This document shows positions 1 to 7,267 of a stretch of 64,000 bases of DNA, piece by piece. The translations under genes and the position numbers were made by a program. Within the stretch, counting starts at the first letter, position 1. The number at the start of each line of letters is the position of its first letter. The stretch is from the NCBI GenBank assembly GCA_017514235.1, contig JAFWKK010000039.1, positions 1 to 64,000 of the forward strand, given 5' to 3'. The stretch comes from Kiritimatiellia bacterium. GTDB taxonomy: Bacteria; Verrucomicrobiota; Kiritimatiellia; RFP12; UBA1067. The notes below the pieces were generated by a model. That model had not been told where the DNA came from. It was given only the letters and a program-made list of their open reading frames with translations, and did not search any database.

Positions 1-111
1 CTGGAATATCCCCACCTTTGGGAAACGCTGTCGAGCCCTCGGAAAGGCCCGCGCGGTTTTTGCGGAATTCCGAAGGTTTTGCGGCCATGCTTGTTGCGGA
101 AGCGGTTAAGT

Positions 112-815
112 CTACCCCGAAAGCAGCTCGAACTCCATCTGCAGGTCGCCGCATTCCTCGCGCGGGCATTTCCAGCCGCGCCACCTGCCGTGCCTGACGA
201 AGAGCCACCTGAGGCCGTCCGCTATCGCGTAGTAGAAGAACTCCGGCACCTCGAACATCTTGCGCGAGACCTTGGCGACGTGCCTGGCGAGCGCGTCGAG
301 CTTCACCTTCTTGCCGAGCCACGCGGCCGCGAAATAGGCGACCGCGACGACGAGCGCGGCCATGTTCTTCAGCCGTTGGCAGTCGAGAAGCCTCATGTGC
401 TCCAACCTGTAGGACTGCTTGACGAACCGTATCGTGTCCTCCACCCTCCAGCGGGTCAGGCAGCCTTGCACGACCTCCCAGAGCGCCTTTCTCGTGCGCA
501 CCGCGTTCAGCGTCGTCAGCAGCATCATCGGCTTCTCGCCGCCGGGCCACTTCACGACGACGAGATGCAGGTCGGCGTCGGGCCAGTCCGTGCCTCATGT
601 AGAACCCGAACATGCCGTCGCCGTCGCCGCCCCTGTCGTAAACGAATATGCCGCGACCGTTGGTCGTCGAGGCGATCTGCCCGATCACCTGCTCCACCTC
701 GTCGTTCTCGCTGACGTACTCGGGGTGGACGGACGACCACAGCCGCAGCATGAGAGGCACTATCTTGCGGCATCCGTTCTCGCGTTCTGAACGCAATTAT
801 GCTATCATTTCCCAT
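112..815 (-). pseudogene. IS4-family DDE transposase remnant, frameshifted
   Basis: The best-preserved part is 112-575, encoding the C-terminal catalytic region. It contains R-WRV-E-DTIRFV-K, which fits the R(3)E(6)K part of the IS4 YREK signature, with Cys where the Tyr is expected. Upstream the reading shifts frame twice: near 585, where an MRHGL stretch leads into DWPDADLHLV in another frame, and between 797 and 779, after a short start segment at ATG 815 that has a GGGG-type ribosome binding site. The N-terminal domain of a normal 400-450 aa transposase is missing. It is almost certainly inactive on its own but could be mobilised in trans by a complete copy elsewhere. Confidence 0.75.
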
Positions 816-849
816 GTCGGTTCCCCTTGGTGGTTTGTTTGCCCGTGGC

Positions 850-858
850 ATTATACCA
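850..858 (-). promoter_or_regulatory. Extended -10 promoter of the IS transposase
   Basis: On the minus strand this reads TGGTATAAT, 34 nt before the transposase ATG at 815. It is the same extended -10 box found before many host genes in this window. Confidence 0.5.
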
Positions 859-1012
859 CACCCAGCAAGTGGAACCGACTTTTCGCTTATTTCACTTCAG
901 AAAACACATCTCGCCCAATAGAATCAGGCATACGACCCGTTTCAGGGGTCAAAAACTGGGGATATTCCAGCAAGCCAGTCGCACCGGGAGGAGGAGGCGA
1001 GGCCTGCCGGCG

Positions 1013-3208
1013 TCACCTGATAATAATCGCCATGCCAGTGTATGTCAGCCAACCCGACCTGTCCAACGTCACACGCCTGCCGTTGAGACGTATTTGCTTG
1101 ACCTGGCTTTCGGTGAGTCCTCCGCCCGAAGTGCCGAAGCGGACGCCGCCAAGAAGCTCGCCTGACCGATCCGTTGGGATCGTCACGTTCAGCGTGGCCC
1201 CCTCGGCCCACTCAACGGACGACTGGTCATAGCAAGTGAAGCATGCTCCATTTTCAAGCTTCAGCCCCGAATCGGCGGCGAGCGTAACCCTGCCCAGACC
1301 GTTGCTCGTGTTCGCCGCCGCCGCGAGAGTTCCACCGCACAGCACGATGGGCGTCTTTTTCGAGCTGTCGCCCCAGAGATCAGACGCGCCAAGCTTGATT
1401 GCGCCGCCCTCGATCAGCACGGCACCCGGCACAGTGTATGCGCCGTTGAGCCGCACCGTGCCAAAGCCGATCTTGCGCAGCACGTTCGTGGTGTACGTGA
1501 CCGTGCCGCCGTGCATTTGTATCGGCTTCGTGAACACGAGGTCGGCATCGAAACTGCCGTCGCCCGTCTTCGCCACGTTGAAGGTGTTGGTGGAAACCTT
1601 GTTCGCCCCGTAGCTGCAGAACTGCACAAGCACGTTGTTGGTCGAAGGCGCATAGCCGCCGACGTTCCACGTAAAGCCCGTCCCCAACTGCCCTATGCGC
1701 ATCGGCTTGCTTGCGCGGTCGGCAGTCACGTCGATGAGCGCCCCATTGCGTAGCGTCAGGTTCTTGAGGTCTGTTGAAAGCGATGAGGAATCCCCGCTTG
1801 ATATCAGCAGTGTTCCTCCGTTCAGCGTCACATCGGTGTTCTTGCCAAACGTCCAGTTCGCCGCCTGATGCAGAAGACCGCCTTTCTCCACGACAAAGTC
1901 GCACGCGCCGCCCTTGACGCCGCCAGCGTTGAAATTCAGAGCGCTGCTCATCTTCAGTATGCCACCGTCTTTCACCGTCACGGTGCTGTTGGTCGGGTAT
2001 GCCTTGGCGTTCGTTATGTTCAGCAGCATCGGATAGCCGTCAATGCCCTTGACAACAAATGGCGTGCTCCCGCACCACTCGATGGATGTGGAGATCGTGT
2101 TCGTGACAGCGGGAGACGCTGTCGGTTTCGTCGTCTCGTACACGAAGGTACCTGTCGCAGATTTGTTGCCGGAGTTGACATACCATTTCAGATCGTTGTA
2201 GGAGCCGTCGCAGAAGGCGATCGTGCCGCCCGTCGGCCCAGTGTATGACGCCTGCTCCAGTTTCGTGACATCGGCCAGCTCAAACCGCGCACGCGCTCCT
2301 GGTCTTGCGCTGTTGATGTGCTGAGTGCCGGCACCCTCGAACCGCATGACGAATGTGTCGCCGACATATTGGAGTGCGACAGTGTTGACGCCATAGCCAA
2401 TGGTATCCCCGCCTGTGTACAACGACTGCTCCGCCACTTCCGCAGTGTCCCAGAGCACGTCAACGTCGAATCCATGATTGACGGGAGCGGAAGCATTCGA
2501 GTACACTGAATAGGCTCTGACGGTGCGCATCTTGATGTCCGCGCCGACCTGCCTCATTTCTACCTTGATGACCCTGGCAACCTTGCAGCCGTCCTTGTCT
2601 TCCGCTGCTTTTACGTCAGCTGCTCCAGTCTGGTATTGGAAAGAGAGCCTCCCTGTTTCTCGCACAAGGATGTGCGGAAATAGCGTCTGCGCTCTGTTGA
2701 GCCATCGCTGGCCGCTGGTGGAATCAATTTCAAGACCGTTCTCGTCCTTGTAGTCCTGGAAGATTCCCGTCGGCTCGTAGTCGTCGAGGTTGGCGTTCGC
2801 GAGAACCGTGACGTAGTCGGCGCCGACAAGGTTCCGATAAAAATGGTTTGTCACAACGGCGGGGGCGGCAGGCGCCGTCATCGTGCAGTTGCGTATCCAT
2901 GTATCGTTCTGGAAAACGACTTTGCACTTCTTCGACGCCGTGACGGACGCGGCGGCGGTGTTGTCCATGAACTTTATCTTGCCTCCGGTGAATACAAACT
3001 CGTCGCCGTCGGCTGGCGGATTTACCGTCATCGTCTGGATTCCGCCTGTTGAATGGTAGGCATATGTGATGTACCCGTTGTGGGATGAGGCGGGCTGGCC
3101 ATCCTCCGTCCACGCATCGGTATAGACCGTCGCGTATGCCGCGCCGCCGAGCAATAATGCCATGCACATGCTGACGAAGTTCCGAGCCATGCCTTTTGCC
3201 GTATTCAT
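1013..3208 (-). CDS. Secreted autotransporter-like beta-helix surface protein (731 aa)
   Basis: The start at 3208 was chosen over the upstream in-frame ATG at 3379 because it has an AAGGA ribosome binding site and opens directly onto a signal peptide (MNTAKGMARNF, then a hydrophobic core ending GGAAYA). The mature protein is rich in Gly, Thr, Asn and Ser. Its second half has repeated short strands of the type 'GGTLLISSG' and 'VRLNGAYTVPG', typical of autotransporter-associated beta-strand (PATR-like) right-handed helices. It ends GMAIIIR, a short hydrophobic tail with a terminal Arg that recurs in secreted proteins of Kiritimatiellota-type genomes (recalled, not searched). The role is probably cell-surface display or adhesion; no catalytic motif is visible. 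A PAS-AraC regulator is divergently transcribed across a 169-bp gap and may control it. The insertion sequence sits just past its 3' end. Confidence 0.75.
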   Translation of the reverse strand: MNTAKGMARNFVSMCMALLLGGAAYATVYTDAWTEDGQPASSHNGYITYAYHSTGGIQTMTVNPPADGDEFVFTGGKIKFMDNTAAASVTASKKCKVVFQNDTWIRNCTMTAPAAPAVVTNHFYRNLVGADYVTVLANANLDDYEPTGIFQDYKDENGLEIDSTSGQRWLNRAQTLFPHILVRETGRLSFQYQTGAADVKAAEDKDGCKVARVIKVEMRQVGADIKMRTVRAYSVYSNASAPVNHGFDVDVLWDTAEVAEQSLYTGGDTIGYGVNTVALQYVGDTFVMRFEGAGTQHINSARPGARARFELADVTKLEQASYTGPTGGTIAFCDGSYNDLKWYVNSGNKSATGTFVYETTKPTASPAVTNTISTSIEWCGSTPFVVKGIDGYPMLLNITNAKAYPTNSTVTVKDGGILKMSSALNFNAGGVKGGACDFVVEKGGLLHQAANWTFGKNTDVTLNGGTLLISSGDSSSLSTDLKNLTLRNGALIDVTADRASKPMRIGQLGTGFTWNVGGYAPSTNNVLVQFCSYGANKVSTNTFNVAKTGDGSFDADLVFTKPIQMHGGTVTYTTNVLRKIGFGTVRLNGAYTVPGAVLIEGGAIKLGASDLWGDSSKKTPIVLCGGTLAAAANTSNGLGRVTLAADSGLKLENGACFTCYDQSSVEWAEGATLNVTIPTDRSGELLGGVRFGTSGGGLTESQVKQIRLNGRRVTLDRSGWLTYTGMAIIIR

Positions 3209-3238
3209 CTTTGCATCCTTCCCAGTTTGGCTGATGCT

Positions 3239-3247
3239 ATTATCGCA
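3239..3247 (-). promoter_or_regulatory. Candidate extended -10 for the surface protein gene
   Basis: On the minus strand this reads TGCGATAAT, about 30 nt before the ATG at 3208. That leaves a short leader holding the GGAAGGA ribosome binding site. No convincing -35 box was seen. Confidence 0.35.
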
Positions 3248-3365
3248 TATTCCTGAAAAGGTTTCTTGCACAATCCGCGCATAAATGTGCATGATTCGCT
3301 CAAGGTCCTCGAACAGTTTCTCCGGCATCCGCACGGAACTGCCGCACAGGAACGTGCAAATAGTG

Positions 3366-3371
3366 TATAAT
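3366..3371 (+). promoter_or_regulatory. -10 box placed for a leaderless AraC-type regulator mRNA
   Basis: TATAAT lies 6 nt before the ATG at 3378 and there is no Shine-Dalgarno. The expected transcription start would fall at or within a base or two of the start codon. Confidence 0.45.
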
Positions 3372-3377
3372 CCGCGC

Positions 3378-4172
3378 ATGAGACACAGGACACGCTATTC
3401 GAAGGCTGTCGTATCGCGGGAAAGGTTCCTTCGCATGCGGCAGGCTTTTCTCAAGAAGGCCGGCACATCCATGCAGCTTCTGGCGGACCTAATGGAATCA
3501 ATGCCGAACGTGTCGTTCTGCGTCAAGGACACCGCAGGACGCATCATGTTCGCCAACCGCTACAACGCCGACATCTCCGGCTGGCAATCGGTCGACGACA
3601 TGCTGGGCTATAGATCAGAAGAGCTGTATCCGCCCGACCAAGCCGCAGTCTACGCCAACCGCGACCGCGAAGTGCTGGAGACTGGCGTGCCGATCGTCGA
3701 GCGCATCTACGGTTTCGTGGCAGACCGCTCGGCCAACCTGAACTGTGTCACCGTAAGGCCAGTAATTTCCGACGGCGGACGGCGCATCGGCACCGCCACG
3801 GTGTACTGGCGGGCTCAGCAAAGGATGCGGGCCGCCAACTGGTACGACCCTGTGCGCAAGGCCGTCGTCTACCTGAACGAGCATTACGCGGAAAACGTCA
3901 CCGTAGGGCAGCTCGCCGGCATCGCGCATTATTCACCGGCGCAGTTCTGTCGGCGCTTCCGCGCACTGACGCAGATGTCGCCGACAGACTACATCTCGAA
4001 TGTCCGCGTCAACGCCGCCAAGACGCTCTTGACCACAACAGACATGCTCATCAGCGACATCGCGGCGGACGTCGGGTTCTTCGACCACTCGCACTTCATC
4101 CGCACGTTCAGGCGCATCGTCGGCACTACGCCAGCCAGGTACCGCAGGTCGCAGACCCGATCCTGGGCATGA
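3378..4172 (+). CDS. PAS-domain AraC-family transcriptional regulator (264 aa)
   Basis: Residues of about 30-140 form a PAS sensor: 'LADLMESMPNVSFCVKD' with 'GRIMFANRYN' and an 'IGTATVYWRA' strand. Residues of about 160-262 form the double helix-turn-helix AraC/XylS DNA-binding domain: 'VTVGQLAGIAHYSPAQFCRRF', then 'ISDIAADVGFFDHSHFIRTF' and the classic ending 'GTTPARYR'. It probably senses a small molecule or redox state through the PAS domain and activates a nearby target; the divergent surface protein gene is the obvious candidate. The ATG at 3378 was preferred over 3285 because the domain homology starts just after it and a -10 box sits 6 nt upstream. It converges with the exonuclease gene, leaving only 7 nt between stop codons. 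Confidence 0.85.
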   Translation: MRHRTRYSKAVVSRERFLRMRQAFLKKAGTSMQLLADLMESMPNVSFCVKDTAGRIMFANRYNADISGWQSVDDMLGYRSEELYPPDQAAVYANRDREVLETGVPIVERIYGFVADRSANLNCVTVRPVISDGGRRIGTATVYWRAQQRMRAANWYDPVRKAVVYLNEHYAENVTVGQLAGIAHYSPAQFCRRFRALTQMSPTDYISNVRVNAAKTLLTTTDMLISDIAADVGFFDHSHFIRTFRRIVGTTPARYRRSQTRSWA

Positions 4173-4179
4173 CGGCCTG

Positions 4180-4650
4180 TCAGCCGAGCAACATCGCGAG
4201 GCGGGCGCAGGCGACGGCATCGTAAAGCCCGTCGTGCCAAGTGCGACCCTCGATCTCCGGGGCTATGCCGAACATGGCGCATAGGTCGCCGAGCGCATAG
4301 CTCGGAAGCCGTGGGTAGCGCGCCTTTGCGAGCCGCAGCGTGTCCGTCCACGGTCCCCATGGCGTCAGCGGCGCGACACGTGTAAGGATCGTGCGCTCGG
4401 TGGCGATGTTGTGCGCCACCAACCGACGCCCTGCCAGATGCGGCTGCCATATCGCAAACGAACTCTGCAGGGTGCCGAGCGCATCTGCCTCGTGCGCACG
4501 GGCGGGAGCACCCTCGACGTCGAAGAAGAACTCGCGAGTCTCGACTATCTCGCCACCGCGCACGACGGCAATCCCGAGTTGCCACGGCTCGTTGGTCGCG
4601 CCGCCTTCAAAACCTGTCGTCTCGAAGTCAATGGCCGCGAACTCGTCCAT
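4180..4650 (-). CDS. DnaQ-like DEDDh 3'-5' exonuclease (156 aa)
   Basis: The three exonuclease motifs are present: ExoI 'AAIDFETTGF' (DxE) near residue 8, ExoII 'LVAHNIATERTIL' near 77-89, and ExoIII 'WHDGLYDAV' (H....D) near 138-146. The compact size and lack of extra domains suggest a stand-alone nuclease acting on DNA or RNA 3' ends rather than a polymerase III epsilon subunit. The start at 4650 overlaps the folP stop codon by one base (TGATG), so translation is probably coupled. It is the last gene of the operon running from 9864. A longer upstream reading frame exists but lies inside folP and is rejected. Confidence 0.8.
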   Translation of the reverse strand: MDEFAAIDFETTGFEGGATNEPWQLGIAVVRGGEIVETREFFFDVEGAPARAHEADALGTLQSSFAIWQPHLAGRRLVAHNIATERTILTRVAPLTPWGPWTDTLRLAKARYPRLPSYALGDLCAMFGIAPEIEGRTWHDGLYDAVACARLAMLLG

Positions 4651-5366
4651 CACTCCCCCAGCGCCTCCAGTACGCGCAATGCCTGGACCGTCTCCTTGAC
4701 GTCGTGTACGCGCACGACTGACGCGCCGTGCCGCGCACACCACATGGCTATGGCCAGGTTCCCGCCAAGGTTCTTGCCGGTAACCTTCTCGCCAGTCAGC
4801 TTCTTCACGATGCGCTTGCGACTCGCGCCTACCAGCACCCGCCCCCGCTTCGCCAGCTCGGGTACCGACCACAGCAGTGCAATATCCTCCTCCCGCGACG
4901 TTCCAAAGCCGATCATCGGGTCGATATAAATGGGGACAGTCCCCAATTCGGCGGGGACTGTCCCCAGAGACTGTGCAGGAATAACGAGCTCTGCACCACT
5001 TTTTGCGCAAATACGCAGCATTTCGGAAATCGGCTCGGCATAGACGCAGTTGACGATCTTGGCTCCAGCCTCAACAGCGCGAGCCGCCGTCTCCGGGTGA
5101 TAGGTGTCGACGGAAATGGGGACAGTCCCCCCCTTGCATGATAGGGACAGTCCCCGAAGGACTGGCTCCACGCGGTGCCATTCCTCCTCCCAGCCGACCG
5201 GTTCGGCGCCCGGACGGGTCGATTCCCCGCCGATGTCGATGATGTCCGCGCCGTCAGCAATCAGGTTCCGTGCCCGGCGGATCGCCTCCTCGGGACTGAA
5301 GTAGCGTCCGCCGTCCGAGAACGAGTCGGGCGTGACGTTTACGATTCCCATTACCTTGCAGTTCAT
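4650..5366 (-). CDS. folP: Dihydropteroate synthase carrying in-frame palindrome insertions (238 aa)
   Basis: The enzyme condenses 6-hydroxymethyl-dihydropterin diphosphate with p-aminobenzoate in folate synthesis. Signatures in order: 'GIVNVTPDSFSDGG' (residue 6 on), 'GGESTRPGA', 'ISVDTYHPETAARAVEAGA', 'DPMIGFG', 'LVGASRKRI' and 'RVHDVKE'. It is shorter than usual (about 270-280 aa). The segment between 'ELVIP' and 'IYIDPMIGFG', which normally holds an MH-x-G-x-P helix of about 30-40 residues, is replaced by two Gly-Thr-Val-Pro heptapeptides encoded by palindromic DNA. A second pair of palindromes is translated just before 'ISVDT'. The start at 5366 overlaps the rnhB stop (ATGA). Activity may be retained, but the insert sites make this uncertain. 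Confidence 0.88.
   Translation of the reverse strand: MNCKVMGIVNVTPDSFSDGGRYFSPEEAIRRARNLIADGADIIDIGGESTRPGAEPVGWEEEWHRVEPVLRGLSLSCKGGTVPISVDTYHPETAARAVEAGAKIVNCVYAEPISEMLRICAKSGAELVIPAQSLGTVPAELGTVPIYIDPMIGFGTSREEDIALLWSVPELAKRGRVLVGASRKRIVKKLTGEKVTGKNLGGNLAIAMWCARHGASVVRVHDVKETVQALRVLEALGE
4931..4965. repeat. Pair of GGGGACAGTCCCC palindromes inside folP
   Basis: Palindromes lie at 4932-4944 (15 bp if flanking T/A are counted) and 4953-4965, centres exactly 21 bp apart. Read in the folP frame they encode SLGTVPAE then LGTVPI. Each is a perfect 6-bp arm dyad around one central base. Confidence 0.9.
5117..5155. repeat. Second palindrome pair inside folP
   Basis: Copies lie at 5118-5130 (perfect) and 5143-5155 (one arm mismatch at 5143), centres 25 bp apart. 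In the folP frame they read GGTVP and RGLSLS, so the same element is translated in two different frames. Confidence 0.85.
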
Positions 5367-6004
5367 ATGTCCAACTCCATCTGCATGACCGGCCCGAAGC
5401 TGCGGCGGTGCTCGGGGCATGGGCCCAATCGGGCGAGTGCCGCCAGATGCTCCTTGGTCGGATATCCCTTGTGCCTGGCAAAACCATAGCCCGGATAAAG
5501 CCGCTCGAGCCGCAGGCAATCGGCATCCCTTGCGGTCTTCGCAAGGATTGACGCCGCGGCTATTAGAAGCGACTTGGCGTCGCCCTTGACCAGGTTCTTC
5601 GCATGCGGCAACGTCGTCACGGGGAGTCCGTCCACAAGACAGTGGAGCCGCTCCACGTCCGTGCCGAGCGCGGCGGCCACCGCATCTGTGGCGCGGCGCA
5701 TGGCGAGATGCGTAGCGTGCAATATGTTGAGCTTGTCGATCTCTTCAGGGCTCGCGCTTGCCACGGCCCATGTGCAACCGGGCGTTGCCTTGATTACCTC
5801 GGCGATTGCGGTGCGGCGCTTCTCGCTCAGCTTCTTGGAATCGTTGACAGAGCTCCATTCTCCAGAAAGAAGTTCCACAGCGCGCAAGAGCGGAACCGAC
5901 ACCGCTCCCGCATAGACGCCACCTGCGAGCGGACCCCTGCCAGCCTCGTCTATGCCCGCCACGGGATCGCCGAGCGCCATCTCGAACTCTAGCGAAACCG
6001 CCAT
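5363..6004 (-). CDS. rnhB: Ribonuclease HII
   Basis: RNase HII cleaves the RNA strand of RNA-DNA hybrids and single ribonucleotides in DNA. At 213 aa it has the normal length. Motifs: 'GIDEAGRGPLAG' near residue 17 (metal-binding D and E plus the GRG substrate loop), 'NDSKKLSEKRR' near 53-63, 'LVDG' with a further conserved Asp, and 'SILAKTARD' near 152-160. The C-terminal 'YPGYGFARHKGYPTKEH' is the usual family ending. It begins 4 nt after the upstream lipoprotein gene stop and ends in a 4-nt overlap with folP, within the nadC-coaX operon. Confidence 0.95.
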   Translation of the reverse strand: MAVSLEFEMALGDPVAGIDEAGRGPLAGGVYAGAVSVPLLRAVELLSGEWSSVNDSKKLSEKRRTAIAEVIKATPGCTWAVASASPEEIDKLNILHATHLAMRRATDAVAAALGTDVERLHCLVDGLPVTTLPHAKNLVKGDAKSLLIAAASILAKTARDADCLRLERLYPGYGFARHKGYPTKEHLAALARLGPCPEHRRSFGPVMQMELDI

Positions 6005-6008
6005 TCCG

Positions 6009-6536
6009 TCATCGGGCCGGGTTGTCGAGCTCGCGCACGACGTCCAGCAGCTGCTCCGCGAGATCGGGGTCCTCGTCGAAGATGTTGACGTTGTCGGAAT
6101 ACGTGTTGTTGCAGATGTTCGCCGACACCGCGATGAAGCGGTCCTGCGACTTGCGTTTAGACGACTTGCCGGTCTTCTCCCTGTCGAGAAGGCCGAAGTT
6201 CACCAGGTTCTGAAAGATGTCATGAGCGTCCTTCGGGTCGATGGTGAAGCGGTGGGTGCGTATCTTCGACCAATCCTCCTCCTTGTAGCGCTTTGCGAAA
6301 TCGTTCGACACGAGTTCGCTCGTGCCCTTCTTCACGATAACCTGCCCGTTGCCGTATATCTCAACGCCTATGCGGCGTATCGGAGTGCGGCTCATGTTGT
6401 AGTAGTGTATGATCACCCAGTTCAGGGAGCTCTCGCGCACTGTTATGTAGGGGTCCACCCAGAACGGTCCGCACCCGGCGATCGGGGCGAGGAGCGCAAC
6501 GGAGACGGCGAAAACCTTCAGAATCCTTGGGAGCAT
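6009..6536 (-). CDS. Predicted lipoprotein of unknown function (175 aa)
   Basis: The start at 6536 gives a lipoprotein signal peptide (MLPRILKVFAVSVALL) with lipobox IAGC at about residues 20-23. Upstream in-frame starts lie deep in coaX and would bury the signal. The mature part has 'PYITVRESSLNWVIIHYYN', consistent with a small beta-rich domain, and a charged C-terminal helix 'DEDPDLAEQLLDVVRELDN'. I do not recognise the family. It overlaps the end of coaX by 19 nt and precedes rnhB by 4 nt, so it is part of the housekeeping operon. Location is probably the inner or outer membrane, facing the periplasm. Confidence 0.7.
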   Translation of the reverse strand: MLPRILKVFAVSVALLAPIAGCGPFWVDPYITVRESSLNWVIIHYYNMSRTPIRRIGVEIYGNGQVIVKKGTSELVSNDFAKRYKEEDWSKIRTHRFTIDPKDAHDIFQNLVNFGLLDREKTGKSSKRKSQDRFIAVSANICNNTYSDNVNIFDEDPDLAEQLLDVVRELDNPAR

Positions 6537-7267
6537 ATTAGTCCTGTTCCGTAGAGGGTCAGCGTAGGGTCTATTGCGAACGGGAGGTCGAGTCCGGAGA
6601 GGACCCACCTTGCGAAGCCGCCTGTCGCGACGAGCCGAAAGTCGCAGTCGAAGCCGCGTTTCAGCTCCGCGACGATCTCCCTGACCATGCCACGGTATCC
6701 GATGCGGGCACCGATGCGCATGGCCTGCACGGTCGAGCGTCCGATCCTCGGAAGACGTCCGCCGGCGAGCGACATGCGCGGCAAACGGGCCGTGCGCTCG
6801 AAGAGATAGTCGCGCATCAGCGGGAAGCCAGGCGCGATCACGCCGCCGCGCCAGACCCGGTCAGCGGTGACGACGGCCGCAGTTAGGGCCGTGCCGAAGT
6901 CCATTATCAGCACGGGCGATCCGTAGCGGGAGACGGCCCCGGCCGCATCGGCCAGGCGGTCTGCGCCGATGGTCTCCGGCTTCGGATAGTCGAGGCGGAC
7001 CCCGACGGCAGGAAGGTCGCGGTGCGACACGGCGCGGAGACGCAGGCCGGCCTTTCGCGCGAAGGCGCGAAAGGCCGCGTCCTTGCCAGGCACGACGCTC
7101 GCGTAAGCCAGCCCGGCTACGCCGTGCGCGCCCCTCGCCGCGCGCGATGCCGCAGCGAAGGCGGCCTCTGCGGGACCGTCGCAGTGCGCCACACGGCTGA
7201 CGCGGCCGTCGGACCAAAGCCCGACGGCCGTCGAAGTGTTGCCAACGTCTATGACGACGAGCTTCAC
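6518..7267 (-). CDS. coaX: Type III pantothenate kinase
   Basis: CoaX phosphorylates pantothenate in the first step of coenzyme A synthesis. It is an ASKHA-fold kinase of 249 aa, the usual size. Visible motifs: 'VVIDVGNTSTAVGL' (phosphate 1) at residue 4, 'GADRLADAAGA' (substrate loop) near 100, 'LIMDFGTALTAAVV' (phosphate 2) near 120, and 'GGVIAPGFPLM' near 140. The start is GTG at 7267, overlapping the stop of the DUF1080 lipoprotein gene (GTGA), which implies translational coupling. Confidence 0.93.
   Translation of the reverse strand: MKLVVIDVGNTSTAVGLWSDGRVSRVAHCDGPAEAAFAAASRAARGAHGVAGLAYASVVPGKDAAFRAFARKAGLRLRAVSHRDLPAVGVRLDYPKPETIGADRLADAAGAVSRYGSPVLIMDFGTALTAAVVTADRVWRGGVIAPGFPLMRDYLFERTARLPRMSLAGGRLPRIGRSTVQAMRIGARIGYRGMVREIVAELKRGFDCDFRLVATGGFARWVLSGLDLPFAIDPTLTLYGTGLICSQGF

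Larger units (their letters stand above)
1..970 (-). mobile_element. Degenerate IS4-like insertion sequence with 14-bp terminal inverted repeats
   Basis: Positions 1-14 read CTGGAATATCCCCA and positions 957-970 read the exact reverse complement, so the two ends form a perfect 14-bp inverted repeat. Between them lies one decayed minus-strand transposase, with its own extended -10 box (TGGTATAAT at 850-858) near the right end. At 970 bp it is shorter than complete IS4-type elements (about 1.3-1.6 kb as known for the family), which suggests an internal deletion removed the N-terminal half of the transposase. The right end lies 43 bp beyond the stop codon of the surface protein gene. A target duplication cannot be assessed because the left end coincides with the window start. 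Confidence 0.8.
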
